From: Lactuca virosa
Taxonomy: Eukaryota; Streptophyta; Magnoliopsida; Asterales; Asteraceae
DNA length: 64,000 bases
Direction: 5' to 3'
NCBI GenBank assembly: GCA_928212115.1
Contig: CAKMRJ010003334.1
Span: forward strand, 19,120,066 to 19,184,065
Both the position numbers and the translations under genes were made by a program. The notes under the pieces were generated by a model, which did not search any database, was not told the origin of the DNA, and saw nothing but the letters and a program-made list of their open reading frames with translations. This document shows positions 11,808 through 22,480 of the stretch, piece after piece. Each line of letters opens with the position of its first letter. The stretch's first letter is position 1.

Positions 11808-12640
11808 TCACAACGATTTAAACAAATGGGGATATTCCGCTCTTATCTCATTCTTATTTTCCCAAGTATAATTTGGGCCTCGATGATGTTTCCACTTAAT
11901 AAGCACTAACTCTACTTCTTTATTACGTAGATCAACCGTTCTCTCGTTTATAATCTCTTCGAGCTCTTCTACATATCTTAATTTATTATCCAGTTTCACC
12001 TCGGATAACGGAGCCGTTTCGTCATATATGCATCAAACATTTACGCAGATAACTCACATGAAACACATCATGAATACCTGCCAAATTTTCGGGCAATTCT
12101 AAAAGATATGCTTGCTTACCAATTCTCTTGATGATTTTGAAAGGCCAACAAATCTGGGACTCAATTTTCCTTTCTTCCCAAATCGCATAATTCCTTTCCA
12201 GGGGGATACCTTCAGCATTAAGAAATCACCCACCTGGAATTATATAAGTCGTCTTCTCTTTTCTGCATAGGACTTTTGTCGATCCTGGGCCGCTTTCATT
12301 CTTTCTCGTACAATTTGAATCTTATCAGTGGTGTCTTGAATCATTTCAGAACCACCAAGGATTTTCTGTCCTACATCACGCCAACATAATGGAGTATGAC
12401 ATTTGCGCCCATATAATGCTTCATATGGCGGCATTTTGATTGAAGTGTGGTAACTATTATTATATGAAAATTTGACAAGAGGTAAGTACTTATTCTAATT
12501 ACCCACCGAACTCCAAGACACATGCACGAAGCATATCTTCTACTGTTTGGATTGTTCTCTCCGTCTGACCATCTGTCTGGGGATGATAAGCTGTGCTGAG
12601 AGCAACCCGAGATAAGGTCTTCACTTTTGTTACAGCAACA
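11808..12640 (-). pseudogene. Gypsy B integrase C-terminal half
   Basis: Entering from the right is the end of the integrase core: TAYHPQTDGQTERTIQT (about 12600-12550), with the catalytic E of the DDE triad. Then MPPYEALYGRKCHTPLCW (12434 downward) and a chromodomain-like tail ending KWKHHRGPNYTWENKNEIR near 11830. The frame breaks near 12500. Upstream catalytic D residues are not recognisable. Confidence 0.82.
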
Positions 12641-14413
12641 ACTCGAATGGTCATATTCTAATGACCATAGATTTCATAACGCAAAAGACACACAACAAAG
12701 CAGACTCTTGTCTCTATTAGTCTAATACTATCATGGAAGAAATCTTCCTTCATATTTTAATGTGATGTGATATCTTCATAGTAGGTAGCATTTCTAGTTA
12801 ATGGTTTCTTAATCCTTTAATGAAGGTTTTTATACTTCTATCGACTACCTCGACCATCACCTTCTTCAATCTTCCGAATGAAGTTTCGTCACTAAAAAGA
12901 ACATGGTTCTCTAAACCAATCAATTCACTTCTCAGATCTATATTAGTCAGACTCGATTCTTTATGACCATTAAGGTCTGAACGAAAATCATTTTCTTAGT
13001 CATCACCGAAATGAAGGTAATGACATACTTGAACAAAAACGGAATCGATTACTAGCTTCTTGGTAACCTTGTGACTTTCCTTGATCCAAGTGTGAGTCAT
13101 GTGCTTCTAGTAGTATAGGCCTCTACTACTATTCACACCTACTCATACAGTTTTCCAAGTCACCATTCAAAAGTTTTCACAAAGCAACTTATCACACATG
13201 AATGTGTTCAAACAAGTACGTACAACAATTTTTCCTAGACTCAACTACGGATTTCACGTCTCTATCAAACACATCTTGGATTTCCTAGACTCGCCATTTT
13301 TAAGATCCTTCTCACGTATATCCTCAATCTAATATATTCTAATACTTTTCCTAGGTCGATAGGAATTTCACTTCCAAATTCTTCATATAAACTCTTTCTC
13401 GAGTAGTGTCCACTCTGCAAGGCACACTATACCAGAACTTACTCTAATAGTGTGGAGACAAATGATCTCCAACTACTTGTATCATTTTCTAATTCATGAA
13501 AGTTTCCATGCATATCATCCTTCCATGACATCGTCATTGATCTTAGAAGGTCTGCTTCTCATTTGTATATCTTTCATGTCTACTTCATAAGAGTCAATCT
13601 GCATTTTAGCTATATCTCAACATGTTCTACTAGCTTCAACTTGGTTCACCGTCGTTCCTGGCAACAACATCTCTTATGGTGCAATTCTATGGGTGTATTT
13701 CTTTTTCAGTTAAGCATTCTACCTTACTTAGACAAGTAAGTTACTCAGCCTTTTACCACCCAATGACTTATTTTACTACTCTAATCTTGTATGTTAAAGT
13801 CAGGTTAACACACTATAGAAATTTCATAAAGATGTGATAGAAGTCAATTGTCACTATGTATATTTATATACTAATTCCAAGCATCCTGTATAAGGTACAA
13901 ATCAGCTCTTACCACACCACTCGAACTGCATACTACATTACAACGTTAGACAATGTATTGGCTTATTGAGTCTGAAAACTCTGTTTTCCTTTTCTTAAAT
14001 CTTAATTGAATTCTTTTTAATCCTGCACTACCTCAATTTTGATATCATCGAAAGTATTTATCACCATTTTCAGCTCTTCTAACTTAGTAAACAATCACTG
14101 CTTCAATCTGGTCAACAGTGGAACATCTTCATCGATTATGCCAAAACATTCATCTCATCCGAATGTATTTCAAACACACAACATTCCTCCAAAGGTGTTA
14201 TTATTTCATCAAACATAGTTTGAATGTATAACACCACTCTATAGGTATTAGTACACTATTTACGGTATCACTTGTTAGGTTTTATTTTACGATATCCCTC
14301 GACCGTTTATATATATGAAGTTATCGATGTCAACTATCGTAAGTCTCCTTATCATCTTGAAAAGTTTCATGCCGAGAATGATATCAAAGTTGGGAAAGAA
14401 GATAGGAATCAGG
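12641..14413 (-). other. Decayed middle of gypsy B
   Basis: About 1.8 kb where protease end, RT, RNase H and integrase start should be. Only a weak protease trace (FDIILGM near 14370) is visible next to the gag-protease ORF. I could not find RT motifs on either strand, and the space is too short for the full set, so part was deleted and the rest has drifted. Confidence 0.55.
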
Positions 14414-15114
14414 TTAACAAGAAAATTTATATCCTTCTATTTCTATGACACAATCTCTAAAGATTTTATCAGCAAGTATTGATACACTTCCCGCGGTATT
14501 TACATGAAACGGTTGGGCGAGTGCATAGTAAGCAATTTGAAAAGAACGTGCAAATTCATGAGACACAAAAGAATCTGAGGCATCAGAATCAAATAAGATG
14601 TGAGCAGGTCTAGAATTAACGAGAAATGTACTAGTCACAACATTCGGGTCCTCGCGTGCCTCCTTTGTGGTAATCCGGAATGCCCGCTCTTTAGCTTTTG
14701 GCACCTCCTCCTTTTTAGTTGAAGTACCCACCAGTTGTTGAATAAAAGCTTGACTTCCTATCATTTGGCTAATAAGAGTAGGGCAGAAATGTTTCTTATG
14801 GCCAGTAACACCATAATCATAGCATGTAACATTCTTCCTCGGGCAAACGGGCTTCGTGTGACCCTTTTCTCCGCATCCATAGCAAATCACCGGTCCTTTT
14901 ATGTTCTACATTGACCCTGGTGATTCTTTCCACATTTTCGACACGATGGTGACTGAAGAGAAAAAGATTGTGACCTACCGCAGCCACGAAAGGTATTATG
15001 AGATTGTACTTGTCTGCTAGGATCAGATCGATCTGATGGAATAGAAGAAACAGAAATAGTTATATCGCCACATGGATGCTTCGGAAGAGAAAGAGTGGCA
15101 CCACGTATCTCCAA
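14414..15114 (-). pseudogene. Gypsy B gag zinc knuckles and protease start
   Basis: Two abutting frames. The right part (15114-14899) ends with the knuckle-like CRKCGKNHQGQC. The left part (14890-14414) holds CYGCGEKGHTKPVC, a second knuckle CYDYGVTGHKKHFC in which one Cys is Tyr, a linker, and the protease start with DSDAS where DSG[AS] is expected, so the active-site Gly is lost. The linker VVTSTFLVN reads straight into protease with no intron, unlike gypsy C at the same point. The gag N-terminus was not recognised upstream. Confidence 0.82.
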
Positions 15115-15396
15115 GTCGTGCTGCTTTCGGGTATATTATTTATCTTTTAGCACATATTAGCATATAAGGCATCTCCCTTAAAGTATGCTAGTGCACACTA
15201 TAGCAAATGAGGTATTCAACCTAAGGCATGATATAACAATTCAATTAGCATATAATATTAATTAAGGCATATACCCTACTTAAGTCTTTCCTACGCTTTG
15301 TATCCATATACTCACAATGAATCCGTTCATATATTGAACTTCCGACGATTTAAGTCTAAATACAAATATGTGGTATTTAGTTCACTTAAACTACTC
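15115..15396 (-). other. Residual leader of gypsy B, no gene seen
   Basis: AT-rich sequence between the gag remnant and the primer site, too short to contain a normal leader plus gag N-terminus. Confidence 0.45.
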
Positions 15397-15407
15397 CTCT
15401 GATACCA
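15397..15407 (-). promoter_or_regulatory. Primer binding site of gypsy B
   Basis: The minus strand reads TGGTATCAGAG followed by G rather than C: an iMet tRNA match with one terminal mismatch, four bases from the LTR end at 15412. Confidence 0.85.
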
Positions 15408-15411
15408 TGAT

Positions 15412-15540
15412 TGAAAGACCCCTTTCATACTTAACATTATTACTCCAAACATGCTACATGCATATTCATAAACATATTTTACATAAATGGTCTTATTACA
15501 AAAGACTGGATACAAACCGACTAACGAGGTTTTTACAAAG

Positions 15541-15598
<58 letters not shown>

Positions 15599-15789
15599 TA
15601 CATAACTACCCAGGAATTTACAATTCGTAAACATACATAAGCAATAAGTACAAAAGTAATAGTATTAACTATTCTAAATCTTCCAACAGTACATGTCTAT
15701 ACTGGATGCTTATCACCTGCAATAGTTAAACACTGAGAAGGATAAGCGGTGACGCCTAGTGAGTTCAATAACAGTTACAATATAACGTT

Positions 15790-15820
<31 letters not shown>

Positions 15821-17511
15821 CAATATGACAGAAGCAAAGAGGAACAAAGAACAACAAAGGTAAATGTGTATCATATGACAGGATTTCCATATCAACCAAT
15901 GATTTTGATTCAAAGATTTACGATCAATGAGACACAATGATTTCAACATGATATACATCATAAAAACTCCAACCCAAGAGACACGGAAAATACCATTTCT
16001 GCTTATCATTTTGCTAGCATATACAGGCTTTCAGCCCTACCTAGCCCTATGCCAATATCAAAGTGATATGAGTCATTCTCTACATGGCCAAAGTCACAAA
16101 GCCATTACCAAACTGATACGAGACATGCTCTACATGGCCAAAGGCTTAATACCAATACCATAGTGATACGAGTCATTCTCTACATGGCCAGAGACACAAA
16201 GCCAATACCAAAGTGATATGAGACATGCTCTACATGGCCAAAGGTATACGAATCCAATACTATAATAACACAGGAAAGCACATTGCACATATAACACATA
16301 ACATACAATTGTCCCTATATTGAACTCACCGTGAAAAAACTGAATGTTGCGATGAAATTACCCCCTAAGTGCGTTTTTGCCGGTAGAATATGACTAGACA
16401 CTGTCAGCAGCTAGCGATCGTCGGCTCGGGAAAATTGCTCAAAATCATAAATACGGGAGAGAGGGTTGCGTTTTTGTGTAAACGGGAGCAAGAGGGCTGG
16501 CCCTCTATTTATAGGCTGAAAATCCGACTCTCACGTCGTGAGCCATATAAGCTCACGTTGTGAGCTCGATCCCGATCAGCTCGTTGGTTTTCCGCGTGTC
16601 TTCTAGGTTTGAGAGGTGTCGATCAATTACCTAACGTCGTGAGCCATACTTGCTCACGTCGTGAGTTTGGTCAGACCTCGAAGTTTGTGTTCCGAACTTC
16701 AGAAATTCATATCTTTTGCATACTAACTCCATTTTTGACGTTCTTTATTTCCACGCGTAGGTGAAATTATACTCTACAACTTTCGTTTAGACTCCGTCGG
16801 CTAATTTTGACTTCCTTTTTAATATTATATTTTTAACAGGCCGGGACAGGAAAAGTCCGTTAAAAATTCATAACTTCTTCATCTGACGTCCGATTTCGTC
16901 TGTCTTTTTACCGTTGAACTACTATTGACAAGATCTTCGATTCTCGTTAGGTTGTGTCAGCTAAAAATTGTTCGATCTATAATTTGAATTTCGAGCTGCA
17001 CACTACTATGCCGATTCTTAGAAAAATCATAACTTCCTCATACGAAGTCAGATTTTGACGTTCTTTTTATGAAAGTTCTTGGTTTAACGAATACTATGAC
17101 TTTCATTTAGATCACAAAGGCTAAAAAGTAGTATATCGTAAACTCACTTTTTACGTCATATGGCGTCGTGCCGGTTCTGTCGCGAAACTTCAATAAGTCA
17201 TAACTTCTTCGTTATAACTCGGATTTCAGTGAGGTTTTCGCCTAAACGTTTCTGTCGAGATAATTTACAACTTTCAATAACATTAGTTTTACTTATTTCC
17301 AACTTAAATGTTATATTTTTGTTAATTTTGATAATTGAATTTTGATTGGAATCTCATAAGACTTCCAATACTTCTCGAATGATTCTAAACATAGTTTTAC
17401 TTCAAATCTCATAAAACTATCTTGTTAGAACTCAATGCTCAAAACCATATAATATTTAATAATATTCATTTTTAAATTAACAAAACACGATAACTGAACG
17501 TGTATCTTACA
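15412..17511 (-). repeat. Shared LTR of gypsy B (right copy, complete)
   Basis: Starts TGAAAGACC and ends CTTACA; 2100 bp. It carries the same features as the left copy: TA runs (15541-15595, 15794-15820), four 50-bp repeats (about 16052-16251), a TATA box near 16507 on the minus strand and CTCACGTCGTGAG palindromes between 16529 and 16665. It has internal sequence on both sides, so it belongs to two tandem units. Confidence 0.88.
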
Positions 17512-18222
17512 AATACCTCCTCCTTTTGATGATTTCGTCCCCGAAATCACAACGATTTAAACAAATGGGGATATTTCGCTCTTATCTCATTCTTATTTTC
17601 CCAAGTATAATTTGGGCCTCGATGATGTTTCCACTTAATAAGCAGTAACTCTACTTCTTTATTACGTAGATCAACCGTTCTCTCGTTTATAATCTCTTCG
17701 GACTCTTCTACATATCTTAATTTATTATCCAGTTTCACCTCGGATAACGGAGCCGTTTCGTTATTATGCATCAAACATTTACGCAGATAACTCACATGAA
17801 ACACATCATGAATACCTGCCAAATTTTCGGGGAATTCTAAACGATATGCTTGCTTACCGATTCTCTAAATGATTTTTGAAAGGCCAAGAAATTTGGGACT
17901 CAATTTTCCTTTCTTCCCAAATCGCATAATTCCTTTGCAGGGGAATACCTTCAGCATTACGAAATCACCCACCTGGAACTCTATAGGTCGTCTTCTCTTT
18001 TCGGCATAGGACTTTTGTCGATCCTGGGTCGCTTTCATTCTTTCTCATACAATTTGAATCTTATCAGTGGTGTCTTGAATCATTTCAGGACCACCAAGGA
18101 TTTTCTTTCCAACATCACGCCAACATAATGGAGTATGACATTTGCGCCCATATAATGCTTCATATAGCGGCATTTTGATTGAAGTGTGGTAACTGTTATT
18201 ATATGAAAAATCGACAAGAGGC
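17512..18222 (-). pseudogene. Second copy of gypsy B integrase end, truncated
   Basis: Near-identical to 11775-12490: polypurine tract, chromodomain-like tail (YTWENKNEIR) and the FHVSYLRKCL block, then the reversed ALYGRKC region. Similarity ends at about 18222 after GACAAGAGG, where plus-strand gag of gypsy C begins. It is therefore the stump of another tandem B unit. Confidence 0.82.
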
Positions 18223-18632
18223 AGTGTCTAGCACGGAGGGCTCGGGCAAAAAGCCCAAGGTAGATTCCCGAGGGAAGGGCCAGCAGGGCCGAGGCCGCTG
18301 TGGCAAGTGCGGCAGGGGTCATGAGGGGCCGTGTAGGGCGGATATTTCGGGCTGCTTCAAATGCGGCCGAACTGGACATGTCGGCAGGGATTGTACTGCT
18401 ACTACCACCACCATCACAACATCTGATCTGATTTGCTTTCATTGTAATCAGAGGGGACACAATAAGTCCCAGTGTCCGAGTCTAGCATCAATAGGACAGG
18501 TGGTGGCACCCGCTCCTACCACTATGAGGAGTACATTCGGCCGTCAGGGCCGGGCAGAGGCGCCAGCGGCGAAGAGCAGAGCCTTTTCGTTGATAGCAGA
18601 GGAGGCACGTGCAGCCCCTGATGTGGTTACGG
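18223..18632 (+). pseudogene. Gypsy C gag C-terminus with zinc knuckles
   Basis: A basic Gly/Arg-rich start followed by CGKCGRGHEGPC, CFKCGRTGHVGRDC and CFHCNQRGHNKSQC, three Cys/His knuckles of nucleocapsid type. The linker to protease follows (AFSLIAEEARAAPDVVTG). The open frame extends 14 codons further left, but those codons derive from reversed gypsy B sequence and are not gag. The frame continues into protease only if the 68-base segment at 18633-18700 is removed. Confidence 0.82.
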
Positions 18633-18700
18633 GTATGTATCTTCTCCATTATCTCTTTATTATTTCTGATTATTACTCATGTTTTTGTGTTTGCCTATAG
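18633..18700 (+). other. Putative spliced intron between gag and protease
   Basis: 68 bases starting GTATGT and ending TGCCTATAG, AT-rich, with a branch-like CTGATTATTAC. Unspliced, the frame ends at the TAG formed by the acceptor itself. Spliced, VVT-G-SFLVNG is restored in phase 1, matching the uninterrupted VVTSTFLVN of gypsy B at the same point. Inferred from sequence; no transcript seen. Confidence 0.7.
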
Positions 18701-19145
18701 GATCGTTCTTAGTGAACGGAATATCAGCTCTGGTATTGTTTGATTCGGGGCTACCCGATCTTTTGTGTCGCTCGCACTTAGCAACCGATTTAGTAGAGAT
18801 TCGGGGGAGCTGGATTGCCCACTTGATGTAGAGGTAGTCAATGATAGGACCGTCAGGGTTGTGAGGGTTCATAGAGGATGTACACTACAGTTATTCGATG
18901 AGCAGTTTTTAGTGGATCTGGTTCCTATTCCCCTGCGTGGGAATAAGGTTATAGTGGGTATGGATTGGTTGAGCTCCAATGGGGCAGTGATTGACTGTGA
19001 GTAGCAACTAGTGAGGGTTCGTACTCCAAGTGGGGGAGAGCTAGTGATCCATGGCAAGAGGCCACAACGCGGACCGGTTTTATGTTCAACAGCGAGGACA
19101 AGGCGCCACCTTTAGCAGGGTTGCACAGGATATGTCGCCTATGTC
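18701..19145 (+). pseudogene. Gypsy C aspartic protease
   Basis: Begins SFLVNGISALVLFDSG, with the active-site DSG, then a one-base shift, LALSNRFSRDSGELDCPLDVEV and the second protease motif KVIVGMDWLSSNGAVIDC. An in-frame TAG (about 19003) and further stops before the RT start break it. Confidence 0.8.
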
Positions 19146-20132
19146 ATGGATACATGGGATAAGGGTAAAGCGACAGTTGATGATGTACCGGTAGTGCGAG
19201 AGTACATTGATGTATTCCCGGAGGATTTACCCGGGGTACCTCCAGAGAGACAGGTTGAGTTTAGGATTGAGCTAGTCCCTGGTGCGGCTCCAATAGCCAA
19301 GGCACCATATCTGTTGGCTCCTCCCGAGATACAGGAGTTGTCTACGCAGATGCAAGAGCTGCTAGACAAGTGTTTCATCAGGCCGAGCAGTTCACCATGG
19401 GGAGCCCCGATCTTGTTTGTGAAGAAGAAGGATGGGTCACATCGTATGTGCATAGATTACCGGGAGCTGAACAAGGTGACGTTGAAGAACCGTTACCCAC
19501 TTCCGAGGATAGATGATTTGTTTGACAAGCTTCAGGGAGCATCTTGGTTCTCCAAGATTGATCTACGATCAGAATATCACCAGATGCGAGCCAGGGATGA
19601 TGATGTGCAGAAGACAACATTTAGGACTCGCTATGATCATTATGAGTTTGTGGTGATGTCGTTTGAGCTCACCAATGCTCCAGCCATGTTCCTGGACCTC
19701 ATGAACCGTGTGTGTAGACCGATGCTGGATCGGTGTGTAATAGTCTTCATTGATGACATCTTGGTTTACTCCAAGACTCAGGGGCAGCAAGAGGAGCACC
19801 TGAGGGAGGTGCTGGAGACACTGAGGAGGGAGAGACTTTATGCGAAGTTCTCCAAGTGTGAGTTCTAGTTGCGCGAGGTGCAGTTCCTTGGGCATCTTGT
19901 CAACGAGAAGGGTATTCTGGTCGATCCAACCAAGATAGAGGCCATGATGCAGTGGGAGATTCCGAGGTCTCCAACTGAGATTCAGAGTTTCCTGGGTCTG
20001 GCAGGGTATTACAGGAGATTTATTCAGGATTTCTCCAAGATTGCAGTTCCGTTGACCCGACTGACCAAGAAGAAGGTAGTTTTTCGCTGGGGACCTGAGC
20101 AGCAGACAGCCTTTGAGACGCTCGGGCAATGA
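19146..20132 (+). pseudogene. Gypsy C reverse transcriptase
   Basis: The palm and finger motifs are clear: FPEDLPGVPPERQVEF linker, RMCIDYRELNKVTLKNRYPLP, KIDLRSEYHQM (G to E in the usual RSGYHQ), FELTNAPAMFLDLM, the catalytic VFIDDILVYSK and KFSKCEF. A TAG at 19866-19868 replaces the conserved Trp after KCEF. The connection domain FLGLAGYYRRFIQDFSKI runs to a TGA at 20130. Replication enzyme of the element, now interrupted. Confidence 0.9.
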
Positions 20133-20577
20133 TTGTGTGAGGCTCCGATTCTCACTCTGCCAGAAGGTGTAGACGACTTCGTAGTTTACTGTGATGCTTC
20201 GATCATAGGCATGGGAGTAGTATTGATGCATCGGGGTCATGTGATAGCTTATGCCTCGAGACAGCTGAAGCCTCACGAGGCTAACTATCCGACTCGCGAT
20301 TTAGAGTTGGGGGTTGTGGTGTTCGCCCACAAGATTTGGCGGAATTACCTCTATAGGGTCCGTTGTACCATTTACATGGATCACAAGAGTTTGAGATACC
20401 TCATGGATCAGTCGAATCTGAACATGAGGCAGCGTTGGTGGTTAGATGTGGTTAAGGATTACGATTGTGAGATCCTTTACCACCCGGGCAACACCAATGT
20501 AGTGGCCGACGCCCTGAGACGCAAGGCGGTAGCGACTCCGATCCGAGAAATCTGTCTGAGGATGACAGTGATTACTC
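20133..20577 (+). pseudogene. Gypsy C RNase H
   Basis: VVYCDASIIGMGVVLM holds the first catalytic Asp. YASRQLKPHEANYPTRDLELG holds the second acidic pair, and MDHKSLRYLMDQ and VVADAL complete the set. The frame stays open into the duplicated segment at 20578. Confidence 0.88.
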
Positions 20578-22043
20578 TACTATTGGAGCAGATTAGAGAG
20601 GTGCAGGTTGAGGGCCTGAAGGAGGAGCATCAGAAGTGCGAGAGAATTATGGGCCAGGTGGCCTCGTTTGATTATGACAGCCTAGGGTTGTTGACCCTGC
20701 ATGGGAGGGTCTGGGTTCCGTACTGGGGCAGAGTACGGCAGGTTCTGATGGATGAGGCCCATAAGTCGAGGTTCTCCATCCGTCCCGGGGCGAAGAAGAT
20801 GTACAGAGATCTTCGACCCGATTAGCTTGGTACGTAGAGAGATGCCTGGTACGTAGAGAGATCCCTGGCCTGCAGGAAGGTCAAGGCAGAGCACCAGAGG
20901 CCTCACGTAGGGTTGATGCGATTTAGGTCATCGTGGATCGGTTGACCAAGAGCTTCCACTTCATACCGATCCAGGAGAGCATCTCGGCCGAGAAGTTAGC
21001 CGAGATTTATGTTCGAGAGGTAGTGGCACATCATGGAGTGCCTGTCTCGGTGGTGTCAGACCGAGATGTCCGTTTTACCACGCCGGTATAGACCGACCTC
21101 CCTTCCAGATGCTCTACGGAAGGAAGTGTAGGACCCCAATCTGTTGGGATGAGGTCGGTCAGAGGGTCATGGGGAGTACGGAGGTAGTACTCAAGACCAC
21201 TGAGCGGATCCAACAGGCTCCAGACCGCTCAGAGTCGGCCGAAGACTTACGCCGACAAGCGGCGTTCAGACTTGGAGTTTCGGGAGGGCGACATGGTTCT
21301 CCTGAAGGTGTACTATTGGAGCAGATTAGAGAGGTGCAGGTTGAGGGCCTGAAGGAGGAGCATCAGAAGTGCGAGAGAATTATGGGCCAGGTGGCCTCGT
21401 TTGATTATGACAGCCTAGGGTTGTTGACCCTGCATGGGAGGGTCTGGGTTCCGTACTGGGGCAGAGTACGGCAGGTTCTGATGGATGAGGCCCATAAGTC
21501 GAGGTTCTCCATCCGTCCCGGGGCGAAGAAGATGTACAGAGATCTTCGACCCGATTAGCTTGGTACGTAGAGAGATGCCTGGTACGTAGAGAGATCCCTG
21601 GCCTGCAGGAAGGTCAAGGCAGAGCACCAGAGGCCTCACGTAGGGTTGATGCGATTTAGGTCATCGTGGATCGGTTGACCAAGAGCTTCCACTTCATACC
21701 GATCCAGGAGAGCATCTCGGCCGAGAAGTTAGCCGAGATTTATGTTCGAGAGGTAGTGGCACATCATGGAGTGCCTGTCTCGGTGGTGTCAGACCGAGAT
21801 GTCCGTTTTACCACGCCGGTATAGACCGGCCTCCCTTCCAGATGCTCTACGGAAGGAAGTGTAGGACCCCAATCTGTTGGGATGAGGTCGGTCAGAGGGT
21901 CATGGGGAGTACGGAGGTAGTACTCAAGACCACTGAGCGGATCCAACAGGCTCCAGACCGCTCAGAGTCGGCCGAAGACTTACGCCGACAAGCGGCGTTC
22001 AGACTTGGAGTTTCGGGAGGGCGACATGGTTCTCCTGAAGGTG
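20578..22043 (+). repeat. 733-bp head-to-tail tandem duplication in gypsy C
   Basis: Copy 1 is 20578-21310 and copy 2 is 21311-22043. The only difference I see is CCGACCTCC versus CCGGCCTCC (about 21092/21825). Each unit holds the RNase H-integrase linker, a doubled CTGGTACGTAGAGAGAT motif, an abbreviated integrase start (VDRLTKS-like) and ALYGRKCRTPICW-type sequence. Large parts of the integrase core are missing from both copies, so the deletions predate the duplication. Confidence 0.9.
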
Positions 22044-22460
22044 TCGCCCTGGAAGGGTGTCATACGATTCCGGAAGCGGGGCAATCTAGGCCCCAGATAT
22101 ATCGGCCCTTTCCGAGTCATAGCCTGGGTGGGCAAGGTAGCATACATACTGGATCTTCCCGCCGAGCTCAGTCAGATCCACAACATTTTCCATATTTCCC
22201 AGTTACGGAAGTGCTTGGTGGATGATTCAACAGTGGTACCCCTTGAGGATATTCAGGTTGATGACAGCCTGAACTACATTGAGAGACCAGTAGTGATTCT
22301 AGATCGCAAGACGAAGGAGCTAAGGAACAAGCGGGTTAAGTTAGTGAAGGTGTAGTGGCAGCACCGTAAGGGTTCAGAGTGGACATGGGAGCCCGAGGAG
22401 GAGATGAGGCAGCACTACCCAGAGTTGTTTTCAGATGCAGCAGACTTCGAGGGCGAAGTC
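22005..22460 (+). pseudogene. Gypsy C integrase C-terminal tail
   Basis: MEFREGDMVLLKVSPWKGVIRFRKRG gives the conserved PWKG/RFRKRG block. Next is YILDLPAELSQIHNIFHISQLRKCL, then the chromodomain-like end, interrupted by TAG at about 22353 before WQHRKGSEWTWEPEEEM. The stop codon near 22460 precedes the polypurine tract. Confidence 0.85.
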
Positions 22461-22465
22461 TAAAA

Positions 22466-22480
22466 CAAGTGAGGGAGAAT
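22466..22480 (+). other. Polypurine tract of gypsy C
   Basis: AAGTGAGGGAGAAT sits directly against the LTR start TGTAACGCCC. Confidence 0.75.

Larger units (their letters stand above)
9775..18222 (-). mobile_element. Ty3/gypsy retrotransposon B, tandem arrangement sharing an LTR
   Basis: Minus-strand element. The order from left is LTR (9775-11774, cut by element A), internal region (11775-15411), LTR (15412-17511), and a second copy of the 3' internal end (17512-18222) that stops abruptly against gypsy C. The two LTR copies and the two integrase-end copies are near-identical by eye. The central LTR therefore serves as 5' LTR of one unit and 3' LTR of the next, as expected from unequal recombination between neighbouring copies. 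The internal region is only 3.6 kb and lacks recognisable RT and RNase H, so it is defective. Confidence 0.82.

Noticed and set aside
15368..16009. ORFs with Ile-Tyr repeats
   Set aside because: Translations of TA microsatellites inside the gypsy B LTR.
18179..18222. First 14 codons of the gypsy C gag ORF
   Set aside because: They are reversed integrase-end sequence of gypsy B fused at the junction, not gag.
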